Assembly: GCA_937916505.1 (NCBI GenBank) | Contig: CALFSW010000134.1 | Span: 1 to 33,900, forward strand | DNA length: 33,900 bases | Source of the DNA: an uncultured Verrucomicrobiales bacterium | GTDB taxonomy: Bacteria; Verrucomicrobiota; Verrucomicrobiia; Verrucomicrobiales; Akkermansiaceae | Direction: 5' to 3' | Shown here: positions 15,628-24,157 of the stretch, piece by piece | How the letters are laid out: every line of letters begins with the position of its first letter | Position numbering within the stretch: the first letter of the stretch is position 1 | The notes under the pieces: generated by a model | Seen by the model: the letters and a program-made list of their open reading frames with translations, nothing else | Database searches by the model: none | Told to the model about the DNA's origin: nothing | Position numbers and translations under genes: made by a program

Positions 15628-17400
15628 ATGCCGTCCGAATTAAGTTACTGCGAGGATCTCTTCAACTACTCACGCCGCGAGTCGCGGGTGGTTACGGTTG
15701 GGAATGTCAAAATGGGAGGCGGGCATCCGGTTGTGGTGCAGTCGATGATCACCTCGGATACGAGGGATACCGGGGCGTGCGTTGCCGAGGTCTTGCAGTT
15801 GTTCAACGCCGGGTGTGAGATCGTGAGGATTACGGCACAAACCCGCAAATATGCCGAAAACCTCGAAAATATCCGGGACGGAGTGCGGGCTGCGGGATGT
15901 GAGGTTCCCTTGGTGGCTGATATCCATTTTAAGCCCGATGCGGCATTCGAGGCCGCGAAATGGGTGGAAAAGGTCCGGGTGAATCCCGGAAACTATGCGG
16001 ATAAGAAGAAGTTTGAGATTCGTGAATATACCGATGATCAGTATGAGGGAGAGCTTGGGCGGATCCGTGAGGAATTTGCTCCCCTGGTCACACTGTGCAA
16101 GGATTTGAATCGGGCCATTCGAATTGGGACCAATCATGGTTCGTTGTCGGACCGGATCATGAATCGTTACGGCGACACCCCGCTCGGGATGGTCGAAAGT
16201 GCCTTGGAATTCGCCCGCATTGCGCGGGAGGAAGACTTTCATAACTTTGTTTTTTCGATGAAGGCATCGAATCCCAAGGTGATGATCGAGGCCTATCGCC
16301 TGCTGGTGGCACGGTTGGCAGTGGAGGGTGCGGATTGGAATTATCCCTTGCACCTTGGCGTGACGGAAGCCGGGGATGGAGAGGATGGACGGATCAAGAG
16401 TGCGATTGGAATCGGGAGTCTTCTGGCTGACGGGATCGGCGATACCATCCGCGTGAGTTTGACCGAGGATGCGGTGCATGAAGTGCCGGTGGCACAGGCG
16501 CTGGTTGAGGCAATTCCCAGCGGAGGATGTGAAACAGGGGTGAAGGGAAACTGGAATCCCTTTGAGTATGACCGACGTCAGAGTGTCACGCAGGAGGTGG
16601 GTGGGTTTTCGCTCGGAGGGACCGGGTTGATGCGGGTTTTCACCTCCCGTAAAAAGTGGGATGCGGTGTCACACAAGATCGACCAAATGGGAGACTTTAA
16701 GCCCGAGATTGTTTTGGAGGATTCGGGTGTTCTTGCGCTGGACCCACGGGATAATGAGGCAATTTCAGAAGTGAATCAGGCCGAGGGCCCCCGATTGCTG
16801 ACCGTTGCCGACGGCCTGGGGATGCCGACGATCGCGGCCTTTCGGCTTTTGGCGGCAAAGGCGGATGCGCGGCACGCGATTCTTCTGAAGGATACTTTGG
16901 AAACTTCGAAGGATGGGGGTGCTGATTTTCTTCCGATTTTACTGAAGGCGTCCATGAATCTTGGTTCGCTCATCTGCGACGGCATTGGCGATGCGATATT
17001 GGTGCAAGGAGAGGAGGCTCCCGGACAGTCGTTGCGACTTTCCTATAACATTTTGCAGGCAGCGGGTGCCCGGATTTTCAAGACCGATTACGTGGCGTGC
17101 CCAAGTTGCGGACGGACCTTGTTCAACCTCCAGGAAACCACGCAGAAAATCAGGGCCGCGACAGGGCACCTGAAAGGGGTGCGGATTGCGGTGATGGGCT
17201 GTATTGTCAATGGACCGGGGGAGATGGCCGATGCCGACTTTGGATATGTCGGCGGGGCACCGGGGAAGATCAATCTCTATGTTGGAAAACAGGCGGTAAA
17301 ATTTAATATTCCCGAGGGTGAGGCGGTGGAGCGCCTTCAGGACCTCATCCGGGAACATGGACGTTGGTTTGAGGCGCCTGAAAAAGTTGCAGAGGTTTAA
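15628..17400 (+). CDS. ispG: 4-hydroxy-3-methylbut-2-enyl-diphosphate synthase, three-domain form
   Basis: IspG (GcpE) converts methylerythritol cyclodiphosphate to HMBPP in the MEP isoprenoid pathway, using a [4Fe-4S] cluster. The 590-residue length is that of the plant/Chlamydia/Bacteroidetes three-domain form rather than the ~370-residue E. coli form. The N-terminal TIM barrel (VVVQSMITSDTRDT, RIGTNHGSLSDRIMNRYGDT) is followed by the inserted domain. The C-terminal reductase-like domain carries the cluster cysteines C491 and C494 (ACPSCGRT) and C525, followed by NGPGE with E532. I take the ATG at 15628, since the upstream open frame is antisense to a small ORF. It is followed 3 nt later by clpS. 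Confidence 0.95.
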   Translation: MPSELSYCEDLFNYSRRESRVVTVGNVKMGGGHPVVVQSMITSDTRDTGACVAEVLQLFNAGCEIVRITAQTRKYAENLENIRDGVRAAGCEVPLVADIHFKPDAAFEAAKWVEKVRVNPGNYADKKKFEIREYTDDQYEGELGRIREEFAPLVTLCKDLNRAIRIGTNHGSLSDRIMNRYGDTPLGMVESALEFARIAREEDFHNFVFSMKASNPKVMIEAYRLLVARLAVEGADWNYPLHLGVTEAGDGEDGRIKSAIGIGSLLADGIGDTIRVSLTEDAVHEVPVAQALVEAIPSGGCETGVKGNWNPFEYDRRQSVTQEVGGFSLGGTGLMRVFTSRKKWDAVSHKIDQMGDFKPEIVLEDSGVLALDPRDNEAISEVNQAEGPRLLTVADGLGMPTIAAFRLLAAKADARHAILLKDTLETSKDGGADFLPILLKASMNLGSLICDGIGDAILVQGEEAPGQSLRLSYNILQAAGARIFKTDYVACPSCGRTLFNLQETTQKIRAATGHLKGVRIAVMGCIVNGPGEMADADFGYVGGAPGKINLYVGKQAVKFNIPEGEAVERLQDLIREHGRWFEAPEKVAEV

Positions 17401-17403
17401 AAG

Positions 17404-17694
17404 ATGAAAGCAGTTGAAGCTCCGGCCCGCAAAAGCGAGACCCAGACCCGTGAAAAAACCGACAAACCCTGGCAGGTGGTCGTGCTGGATGATCCCGTGA
17501 ATCTGATGGAATACGTGAGTCGCGTGCTGATCAAAATTTTCGGTTTTTCGAAGGAGAAGGCGGAGGGGTTGATGAGGGCCGTGCATCAGCAGGGTCGGGC
17601 CATTGTTTGGAGCGGAGGCAGGGAGAAGGGAGAGATGTATGTCAATCAATTGCACAGTGCACAACTGCACGCGACTTTGGAAAAAGCGGAGTGA
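17404..17694 (+). CDS. clpS: ATP-dependent Clp protease adaptor ClpS
   Basis: ClpS delivers N-end-rule substrates to the ClpAP/ClpCP protease in the cytoplasm. The 96 residues include an unstructured charged N-terminus (~25 residues) and the core PWQVVVLDDPVNLMEYVSRV, in which the DDPVN loop forms the N-degron pocket, then a conserved C-terminal half with the AIVWSGGREKGEMYVNQL segment. It starts with ATG 3 nt after the ispG stop and ends 4 nt before the DUF2017 gene. This ClpS-DUF2017 linkage is known from other phyla. The operon with ispG appears to be simple cotranscription with no obvious functional link. Confidence 0.95.
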   Translation: MKAVEAPARKSETQTREKTDKPWQVVVLDDPVNLMEYVSRVLIKIFGFSKEKAEGLMRAVHQQGRAIVWSGGREKGEMYVNQLHSAQLHATLEKAE

Positions 17695-17698
17695 GGGA

Positions 17699-18151
17699 AT
17701 GACGATTGGACCGACCATTGCCGGCGGCTTGAAGCTGGTTCCCGAGGCTGATCAGGACTGGCTGATCTTGCTGGAAATCGCGAACGATGGTGACAGTGAC
17801 CTCTCCCGGCGTTTTGCCAGCCTGATGGATGAGGACTCAATGTGGGAGGAGATCGTGGTCCCGGAATTGGAGCAGGAATTTACGAAGCAAAGGTTGGATG
17901 TGATGATGGTGGTCGTGAAAGCGAAGGGGGGAAACGAGGAGGCCATTCATATTGACAAGGAAGGAGCAGAGACCTGGTATGGTGCGCTCAATCAAGCGCG
18001 ATTGGCGCTGGAATCAAAACATAAATTTGGACCAAGAGAGCTGAATTCTCCGAAAGAGATTAAAGATCCGGAGGCGCGATCTGCTTATTTTCGGAACGAC
18101 TTTTACAGTACGATCCAGTCGCTGTTATTGCGATATGTGATGGTGGATTAA
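17699..18151 (+). CDS. DUF2017 family protein
   Basis: A 150-residue acidic cytoplasmic protein. It matches DUF2017 (family usually adjacent to clpS) by position and by features such as the MWEEIVVPELEQEF segment, a helical middle with GALNQARLALESKH, and a C-terminal FYSTIQSLLLRYVMVD. The frame is open to 17603 inside clpS; I choose the ATG at 17699 because GGAG lies about 8 nt upstream and it begins just after the clpS stop. The function is unknown; a role in Clp-dependent proteolysis is suggested by linkage only. It converges with the glycosyltransferase gene, with 13 nt between stops and no terminator visible. Confidence 0.8.
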   Translation: MTIGPTIAGGLKLVPEADQDWLILLEIANDGDSDLSRRFASLMDEDSMWEEIVVPELEQEFTKQRLDVMMVVVKAKGGNEEAIHIDKEGAETWYGALNQARLALESKHKFGPRELNSPKEIKDPEARSAYFRNDFYSTIQSLLLRYVMVD

Positions 18152-18164
18152 ATCGATTCAGCTG

Positions 18165-19175
18165 TTATTGGCCTGCGAAGAGTTCCCTGAGCTCGTCCAG
18201 GGTATCCTCAATGGTAATGTCGTTCATGCATCGATGGTCGAGCGGGCATTTGTTGAGGAGGCAGCCACTGCACGGAACGTGACGGCGGAGGACGCGATGA
18301 ATTCGACCGAGAGGCCGCCGCCATTCCGGTTCATTGGGCCCAAAAAAGACCAATGAAGGAGTGCCCACAAAAGAGGCGAAATGGGGAATGGAACCATCGT
18401 TCGCCAGGAGCCCGTTACAAGTCGCGAGGAAGTCGATCAGGGCCTCGCCCTCGACATGGGTCACGGACTTTCCGAGGGCCTTGGCGAGAGCGAGAGCCGG
18501 CCCGGGCCGATCGGGTGAAGGTAAAATTGCGACGTCACAATGGTTCAAAAGATCTTTGGTGAGCTCGATAAACCGTTCCAATGGCCATTCCGAGGCGGTG
18601 CCGTAGTCGGAGCCGGGAGCGACGGCGATGACGAAATTTTGCGCAGCAGGAGGTCGGGGGGGAGGGGCGAAATTGGAGGGGTGGAATGGTTCGGCTCCGA
18701 GTTTTTGAACAAAAAGGAGGTAGTGGTTGACCTGATGCTCGATGGGGCCGGTTTTGCGGACGACCTCAACAGGATCTGTGAGGAATTTTTCAAGTTTAGC
18801 AGCCGGGTAGCCGAACCGCTGATGAATGCCTGCCCTGGCAAAAGCTTGGGCCGCGGGGCTGCCTTCCCAGGCGATGGTGGAGTCGAAGGGAACTTCGGAA
18901 TCTTCAAGGAGACGGGTGATCTTCCGGGCCGAATCGGTAGCGTCGTGTTCGATGACGAGGTCGATTTCAGAGACCTTGCGCCAGATGGGCGCTGTGTCTT
19001 GATTGGCGACGACGACGATGGTGCTCCGGGGGCGGGCTGTCCGGAGAGCGCGCACGGCGGGGACACTAAAACATGCTTCCAAGACCGATTCCGGCGAAGC
19101 GATGGCGAGATAGCCTCCATTCAAATGGAGTGGAGGGCGATCTGGGATGGGAGCAGCCTGTGGCATCTCGGGCAT
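18165..19175 (-). CDS. glycosyltransferase family 9 (heptosyltransferase-like) protein
   Basis: A 336-residue GT-B-fold protein of family 9, which transfers heptose from ADP-heptose to lipopolysaccharide core in Gram-negatives. The N-terminal domain has SVPAVRALRTARP, typical of WaaF/RfaF-like proteins. The C-terminal domain has VAPGSDYGTASEWPLERF, the donor-binding segment, and ANDGSIPHFASFVGTPSLVF then GPNEPEWRRP. The cysteine cluster HVPCSGCLLNKCPLDHRCM near the end is usual in this family. The exact sugar cannot be told. It follows the CBM9-like gene with 31 nt between them, and may be cotranscribed with it. The ATG at 19175 fits the usual start. Confidence 0.88.
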   Translation of the reverse strand: MPEMPQAAPIPDRPPLHLNGGYLAIASPESVLEACFSVPAVRALRTARPRSTIVVVANQDTAPIWRKVSEIDLVIEHDATDSARKITRLLEDSEVPFDSTIAWEGSPAAQAFARAGIHQRFGYPAAKLEKFLTDPVEVVRKTGPIEHQVNHYLLFVQKLGAEPFHPSNFAPPPRPPAAQNFVIAVAPGSDYGTASEWPLERFIELTKDLLNHCDVAILPSPDRPGPALALAKALGKSVTHVEGEALIDFLATCNGLLANDGSIPHFASFVGTPSLVFFGPNEPEWRRPLGRIHRVLRRHVPCSGCLLNKCPLDHRCMNDITIEDTLDELRELFAGQ

Positions 19176-19206
19176 GAAAGAAGATTAGCCATGATCGGGG
19201 TGAATG

Positions 19207-19812
19207 TCACGCGAGAGAGGTTGCTTTGATTGCGGGGAAACGATCCGGGCGGTGGAAATCGGGATCGCCAGGGCCAAGGTCGCCCGCGGTGAGGAAAATT
19301 TGATCGGGGGACTTCAGGATGAAGGTTGCGTTGAGGGTTGTGTCTTTCCCAAAGCCATAGTGAGTGATCAGCCAGGGAAGAGGGATACTGGCCATGGCCT
19401 GCCAGGAGTGCGTGTCCTGTCTGGCGGATGTGGCAACTTCGGGAATGGGCGTCGGTTCTCCGGGAGAGGGTTGGCGTGGCTTTGTAAAGGAACTGGTCCA
19501 CCATGAGCCATTTGGTCCGAGATTAAATTCCAGATAGCGGGAGCGGTCTGATGACAATAGAAAAAACTCGGCAACGTCATATTTCCATAACCCGGATTGA
19601 TACTGTTGCGGCTGACTGCCGGGATGACAGAGTCCGGGTCCATTTTCATCTTTGGCAAGGAAGTGGAAGTGGGTATGGCTGACCCAAAAGAGATATTTGA
19701 CGGGGCGGGGGATTTTCCTACCCGACCAATCGGAGGAAATGAGCGTGCCCAGGGAATCGATGGCATCGAGTGAGGGATGTTTTTGAGCAAAGACGATCGG
19801 GACGGTGTTCAT
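19207..19812 (-). CDS. CBM9-like carbohydrate-binding-domain protein
   Basis: A 201-residue protein resembling the family-9-like carbohydrate-binding fold seen in bacterial surface or cytosolic proteins. Visible features are VKYLFWVSHTHFHFLAKD, DVAEFFLLSSDRSRYLEFNL, and NGSWWTSSFTKPRQ, followed by HSWQAMASIPLPWL and a C-terminal LNATFILKSPDQIFLTAGDL. The aromatic-rich strands and tryptophan pair are typical of sugar-binding sandwich folds. No signal peptide is obvious. It lies upstream of the glycosyltransferase gene. The divergent spacer to the DUF1287 gene (19813-19917) is AT-rich and probably holds both promoters, but none can be assigned. Confidence 0.7.
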   Translation of the reverse strand: MNTVPIVFAQKHPSLDAIDSLGTLISSDWSGRKIPRPVKYLFWVSHTHFHFLAKDENGPGLCHPGSQPQQYQSGLWKYDVAEFFLLSSDRSRYLEFNLGPNGSWWTSSFTKPRQPSPGEPTPIPEVATSARQDTHSWQAMASIPLPWLITHYGFGKDTTLNATFILKSPDQIFLTAGDLGPGDPDFHRPDRFPAIKATSLA

Positions 19813-19917
19813 TCGCTCAACAAAACGAAAATAAGTCCTGATTCACAAGGAGAACGATAGGTTTTCGCTCGTCATCCGTAACGAAATAGGGAAGTTTTAC
19901 CTAGTTAAACAAATTTA

Positions 19918-20640
19918 ATGAGACCTATTGAATACGTCGGAGCTGCTCCGATGAAAAAAAAGCGTCGGAGCTCCTTGGGAGGATGGCTTCTAGTGGCTTT
20001 TGCACTCGTTCTTGGAGGTTTCTTCCTCCACCCTCTCATCCCGTTTCTGCGAGCCCAGCAGGATTTGACTTCGGACGCCAATGTGCGTGACTCGGTGGCC
20101 TATCTTCGATCCGACGGAGACTTTGGTTCACGTCTGGCGGCAGCAGCGTTGGAGCGGAGCCAAAACAAGGTTTCCTACGATGGCTCCTATTTCAAAATCG
20201 ACTTTCCCGGTGGCGATATTAGTGCCGATCGGGGAAAGGCCGAGGACTTGATTGTCCGGGCCTTTCGAGTGGTCGGGATTGACCTCCAGGTTGATGTTCA
20301 CACAGACATCACCGAAAATTTCCATTCCTATCCCCAAATTTTCAACTCAAAGGGGCCTGACTCAAACATCGACCATCGTCGCGTTCAGAACCTCCAGCGT
20401 TTTTTCACTCGCAAGGGAAAATCTTTGGCAGTGACGACAGACCCCGGCGACTATCGGGTCGGAGATGTGGTGGTTTGGCAGTTGCTTGATGGCAACAAAC
20501 ATATCGGGGTGGTGGTTCCCGGGCCGGGAGCCTTGAAGACTGATAAGTGGATTGTCCACAACATCGGAAACGGGCCTGAGTGGGAGAACAAGTTGTTCGA
20601 CTACCGTCTGGACGGGCATTACCGCTACGGCGGCGAGTAG
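19918..20640 (+). CDS. DUF1287 domain protein
   Basis: A 240-residue exported or membrane-anchored protein. A lysine/arginine-rich start (PMKKKRRSS) precedes one hydrophobic segment (GGWLLVAFALVLGGFFLHPL). The mature part matches DUF1287, with YDGSYFKIDFPGGDISADRG, IDHRRVQNLQRFFTRKG, DYRVGDVVVWQLLDGNKHIG and WIVHNIGNGPEWENKLFDY. The DUF1287 family is related in fold to NlpC/P60-type hydrolases; its cysteine-type catalytic residues are not evident here, so activity is uncertain. Start may be the ATG at 19918 or the ATG at 19951 (MKKKRRSS), with GGAG just upstream of the second. It converges with pheT across a bidirectional terminator. Confidence 0.8.
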   Translation: MRPIEYVGAAPMKKKRRSSLGGWLLVAFALVLGGFFLHPLIPFLRAQQDLTSDANVRDSVAYLRSDGDFGSRLAAAALERSQNKVSYDGSYFKIDFPGGDISADRGKAEDLIVRAFRVVGIDLQVDVHTDITENFHSYPQIFNSKGPDSNIDHRRVQNLQRFFTRKGKSLAVTTDPGDYRVGDVVVWQLLDGNKHIGVVVPGPGALKTDKWIVHNIGNGPEWENKLFDYRLDGHYRYGGE

Positions 20641-20664
20641 GGCTTATTCAGCCTAACAGATTTT

Positions 20665-20699
20665 AAAAAGCCCTCGCTCGGATTGAGCGGGGGTTTTTT
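20665..20699. terminator. bidirectional Rho-independent terminator, DUF1287 gene / pheT
   Basis: Stem CCCTCGCTC (20671-20679) pairs with GAGCGGGGG (20685-20693) around a 5-nt loop, one T-G wobble. T6 follows on the plus strand and AAAAA precedes it, so it reads as a terminator for the convergent genes on both strands. Confidence 0.85.
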
Positions 20700-20715
20700 C
20701 GTTGGTGGAAGCAAC

Positions 20716-23100
20716 TTATCGGAAGGTCATGGGGAGTGATTTCTCGAGGTGGGCACGGAGTTTGTCGTGCGCGCTGTCGATTTCCTTTTGCTTCATTGTT
20801 CCTTTGTCCGAGCGGTAGCCGAAGGAGTAGGCGATCGAACGTTTGTCGATGGGCATTTTTTCACCGGTAGGGTCGCTGAACTGATCAAAACAGACGGCCG
20901 ACACGATGAGAGGGTCGTTGTGCTTGGCGAGAGCTTTTTCGATCTCAGCGTTGGTGGTTTTGATAGGAAGCTCCATGGCAATGTCACGGCTGGAGCCGGG
21001 AAACTGGGGGAGGGGCTCGATCTGGAACATGTCCCGACGAATTCCGAGGATCTTCTTCTGGTCAAGTTCGGCGAGATAGATGGGAGCTTTGAAGCCCAAT
21101 TCCCGGGCACGTGAGGGCATGACCTGGGCGAAGGCTCCGATGGGTTTTCCGTCGAGCTGAATGTCACCGCTCAGAAGAAAACCATCGCGCGGACGTGCTG
21201 AGAATTGGATTGGACGGTTGCCAAGAGCGGCCTGAATGGCTGCCTTGAGGTCGTAGAGATCGAGCCGGCGGTTATCGCTGCGGGTCCAGGAAAGCGGGGT
21301 GGCTTCGCCGCCGAGAAGAAGCGCGACCGAATCGGCCTCGAGATCAGTGGCCTTGCCTCCGCCGACGTTGCGGAACTGTCGTCCGGCTTCGAAAAAGCGG
21401 AGGGTTTTGGCTCCCTGGCGAAGGTTGTTTTCGGCCGTGGCAAGAAGGCCCGGGGTGAGGGCGGGGCGCAGGATGGCGTGATCTTCGCTGAGAGGGCGGG
21501 CGACTTTGACCAGGTCTCCTTCCTGAAGGGGGCGGAGGGGGAGGCAGTCGCGGAGTTGGCTTTCGGCGATGAGCTTGATGGTTTGGGTCTCGTAGAAGCC
21601 GAGGGCAACGAGGCGCTTCTTGAAATCGAGGAGGCGGTCATAGTCGCGGTCGATGGCGCTTTCATCAACGGCAGTTCCGCCGGTGCGGGATGGGACATTT
21701 TCGAGTCCATGGACGCGGGCGATTTCTTCGACCAGATCGGCGGAGCGTTCGAGGTCGGCGCGCCAGCCGGGGATCTTCCAGTTCCTGCCATCGGTCGAGG
21801 AGAGGCCGAGACGGGTGAGGATGGCTCCGGCATCTTCGAGCGAGATGCTGTCGTCCATGAGTTGGAGCATGCGATCGACGTCGAGTTCGACATCGGGCAG
21901 GGCTCCCGGGAGTTGGCCGGCGGTGATGGTTTGGTCCGAGGCTTCGCCACCGGCGATTTCAAGAATGAGTGCGGCGGCGAGAGCGGAAGCAGGGAGGACT
22001 TGATTCGGGTCGACTCCGCGTTCGAAGCGGTAGGAGGAATCCGAGGTGAGGAAGAGCCTGCGGGAAGTACGACGGATCTCAGAGGTGGTGAAGTAGGCCG
22101 ATTCGAGGAGAATGTCAGTGGTGGTGCCGGTCACTCCGCTGTCGAGGCCTCCCATGACTCCGGCGAGGGCAAGGGGCGTGCCGGACTGGTCGGAGATGAC
22201 GCAGTCGATGTTCTCGAGATCATAGCTTTCCTCGTCGAGGGCCTGGAATATTTCACCGTCGTTCGCCTGGCGGACATGAAGGGCTCCGGTGACCTTGGCG
22301 GCGTCGAAGGCGTGGAGAGGTTGTCCGAGTTCATGGAGGACGTAATTGGTGATGTCCACGACATTGTTAATGGGGCGGAGGCCGATGGCTTTGAGTTTTT
22401 TGGCGAGCCAGTCGGGGCTGGGGGCCACTTTGACGCCTTTGATTGAGAGAACGGAGTAGAATGGGCAGACCGGGGAGTCGACGGTGACGACCGAGGCATC
22501 TTCGTTTGTTCCGGTGGCGTGGGATTTTGTGACCGGCCGGGTGTTGGTATGAAGCAAGGCGGCGAGCTCGCGGGCCAGTCCGGAGTGGGAAAGGAGGTCG
22601 GGACGGTTGGGGGTGATTTCGACTTCGATGAGAGTGTCGGAATCGAAAAGGTTTTGAACGGGGGTGCCGACTTCGAAGGAGGGGTCGAGAATGAGGAGCC
22701 CGTCTTCCTTGTCGGTGAGGCCGATTTCAGATCCGGCGGCGAGCATGCCTTTGGATTCGACGCCGCGCATTTTGGTTTCGCCAATTTTGAAGCCACCGGG
22801 GAGTTCGGCTCCGGGGAGACAGCAGGGGACCTTGTCTCCGACCTTGTAGTTGGTGGCTCCACAGACGATCTGCCGGAGGGATCCTTCACCCGCGTCGACC
22901 TTGGTGACTTTAAGGCGATCGGCATCGGGATGCTGAACGGCTTCCTTGATCTCGGCCACGACGATCTGATCGCTCTTGACGCCCATTTCCTGGAGGCCTT
23001 CGATTTCGATGCCGGCGAAGGTGAGGAGGTCACAGACTTCATCGAGTGAGCGGGAGCCGAAATCGAGGCGTTCTTTGAGCCAATTGAGCGAAACGTTCAT
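20716..23100 (-). CDS. pheT: phenylalanyl-tRNA synthetase beta subunit
   Basis: The beta subunit of the (alpha-beta)2 PheRS, which charges tRNA-Phe in translation. At 794 residues it has the full bacterial length. The EMAP/tRNA-binding domain follows the N-terminus (VVAEIKEAVQHPDADRLKV, CGATNYKVGDKVPC), then the B3/B4 editing domain region (VNSPVC-like segment with GVKVAPSPDWLAKKLKAIG, HELGQPLHAFDAAKV). The B5 domain and catalytic-like core come next, and the C-terminal FDX-ACB anticodon-binding domain has QFPGSSRDIAMELP and GEKMPIDKRSIAYSFGYRS. pheS is not adjacent. The ATG at 23100 starts MNVSLNWLKERLDF as in the family. Confidence 0.96.
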   Translation of the reverse strand: MNVSLNWLKERLDFGSRSLDEVCDLLTFAGIEIEGLQEMGVKSDQIVVAEIKEAVQHPDADRLKVTKVDAGEGSLRQIVCGATNYKVGDKVPCCLPGAELPGGFKIGETKMRGVESKGMLAAGSEIGLTDKEDGLLILDPSFEVGTPVQNLFDSDTLIEVEITPNRPDLLSHSGLARELAALLHTNTRPVTKSHATGTNEDASVVTVDSPVCPFYSVLSIKGVKVAPSPDWLAKKLKAIGLRPINNVVDITNYVLHELGQPLHAFDAAKVTGALHVRQANDGEIFQALDEESYDLENIDCVISDQSGTPLALAGVMGGLDSGVTGTTTDILLESAYFTTSEIRRTSRRLFLTSDSSYRFERGVDPNQVLPASALAAALILEIAGGEASDQTITAGQLPGALPDVELDVDRMLQLMDDSISLEDAGAILTRLGLSSTDGRNWKIPGWRADLERSADLVEEIARVHGLENVPSRTGGTAVDESAIDRDYDRLLDFKKRLVALGFYETQTIKLIAESQLRDCLPLRPLQEGDLVKVARPLSEDHAILRPALTPGLLATAENNLRQGAKTLRFFEAGRQFRNVGGGKATDLEADSVALLLGGEATPLSWTRSDNRRLDLYDLKAAIQAALGNRPIQFSARPRDGFLLSGDIQLDGKPIGAFAQVMPSRARELGFKAPIYLAELDQKKILGIRRDMFQIEPLPQFPGSSRDIAMELPIKTTNAEIEKALAKHNDPLIVSAVCFDQFSDPTGEKMPIDKRSIAYSFGYRSDKGTMKQKEIDSAHDKLRAHLEKSLPMTFR

Positions 23101-23207
23101 GAGGCGGGGAGAAGAAGGCGGGATGGTGCTTTTTTCAATCGCAAATCGCGGAAATGACGGTCTCGGGGACTTGTTTGGAGAAGGTTGCTTGGTAGAGTGG
23201 GACTCTT

Positions 23208-24083
23208 ATGATCCGTTTGGTCTTTTCTCTTGCTGTCTCCCTGGTTCTTTCAACCCATGCCCGGGAGGTGTTTCCGATTTGGTTGGGCCATGCCCCGGGT
23301 GAGACGACGGCCAATCCGGGGGTGGCGCTTCCGGCTAATCCGAAAGACCCGAGCATCACGAGGGTGAAAGATGTCACCCAGCCGACTTTGACGGCGTATT
23401 TGGCCTCGAAGGAGAAAGCGACTGGCGCGGCGGTGGTGGTTTTGCCTGGCGGGGGATTCGGGTATGTCGTGCCGGATCTGGAGGGATCGGAGGCGGCGAA
23501 GTTTTTGAACGAGATTGGGATTTCGGTTTTTGTGCTGAAGTATCGGACGAAGACCGAGGCAACGAAGGAGGCACCTTGGAGAAGGCCGCTGGAGGATTCG
23601 CAGAGGGCAGTGAGATTTGTGCGGGCGAATGCTGAGAAATTTGGGATTTCCGGGAAGGTGGGGTTGTTGGCGTTTTCGGCCGGAGGGCAGGTGGGTGCGA
23701 TTCACCTCGGAGCTGCGACCCCGGAGTGGGCGGCGCTCGATAAGGTTGATCATGAAAGCTCCAGGCCTGACTTTGCGATGTTGGTTTATCCGTGGAAGGT
23801 CTTGGATGGCAAGACGGGGAAGTTGATGGAGCCAATCAAGTTGGGAAAGGAGTCTCCTCCGACTTTTATCGTGCATACGAGTGATGATGCTTCGACCTCC
23901 CTGGGAGCGGTGGAAATTTATGCGCAGCTGAAACGTGCGGGTGTTTCAAGCGAGTTACACGTTTATCAAAATGGTGGCCACGGATACGGGGTGCGCGGGA
24001 AAGAGGGATCGGCGATCGGGAAGTGGTCGGAAGCGGCGGCCGATTGGTTGGTGCTGAAGGGGATCGGGAAGCGGGAGAAGTGA
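23208..24083 (+). CDS. secreted alpha/beta hydrolase, acetylesterase-like
   Basis: A 291-residue alpha/beta hydrolase with signal peptide (MIRLVFSLAVSLVLSTHA), probably periplasmic. The oxyanion segment VVVLPGGGFGYVVPDLEG and the nucleophile elbow AFSAGGQ mark the serine-hydrolase core. The Asp of the triad is probably in IVHTSDDAST and the His in QNGGHGYGVRG. The fold and order match the carbohydrate acetyl-/feruloyl-esterase-like hydrolases of marine and soil bacteria that act on plant or algal polysaccharides. The substrate cannot be told. It is divergent from pheT and 107 nt away. A TTGTTT...TAGAGT pair (16-nt spacing) just upstream is only a weak promoter candidate. Confidence 0.88.
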   Translation: MIRLVFSLAVSLVLSTHAREVFPIWLGHAPGETTANPGVALPANPKDPSITRVKDVTQPTLTAYLASKEKATGAAVVVLPGGGFGYVVPDLEGSEAAKFLNEIGISVFVLKYRTKTEATKEAPWRRPLEDSQRAVRFVRANAEKFGISGKVGLLAFSAGGQVGAIHLGAATPEWAALDKVDHESSRPDFAMLVYPWKVLDGKTGKLMEPIKLGKESPPTFIVHTSDDASTSLGAVEIYAQLKRAGVSSELHVYQNGGHGYGVRGKEGSAIGKWSEAAADWLVLKGIGKREK

Positions 24084-24103
24084 TCAGAATCCGGGTTTGA
24101 TGA

Positions 24104-24132
24104 CAAAAAAACCCAGGGCGCTTGCCCCGGGT
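24104..24132 (-). terminator. Rho-independent terminator of the symporter operon
   Basis: Stem ACCC-A-GGGC (24111-24119) pairs with GCCC-C-GGGT (24124-24132) with one internal mismatch and a GCTT loop. The plus-strand A7 run just before it becomes a T tract after the hairpin on the minus strand, so it ends the minus-strand symporter unit. It is 26 nt from the symporter stop. Confidence 0.8.
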
Positions 24133-24157
24133 TGTGAATCTTTGCTGTCGACGAAGT

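Noticed and set aside
19121-19504. Minus-strand 127-codon ORF between the CBM9-like and GT9 genes, ending in a CPRC motif
   Set aside because: It overlaps both recognised genes in another frame. The CPRC sequence arises in the spacer by chance, and no independent start is supported.
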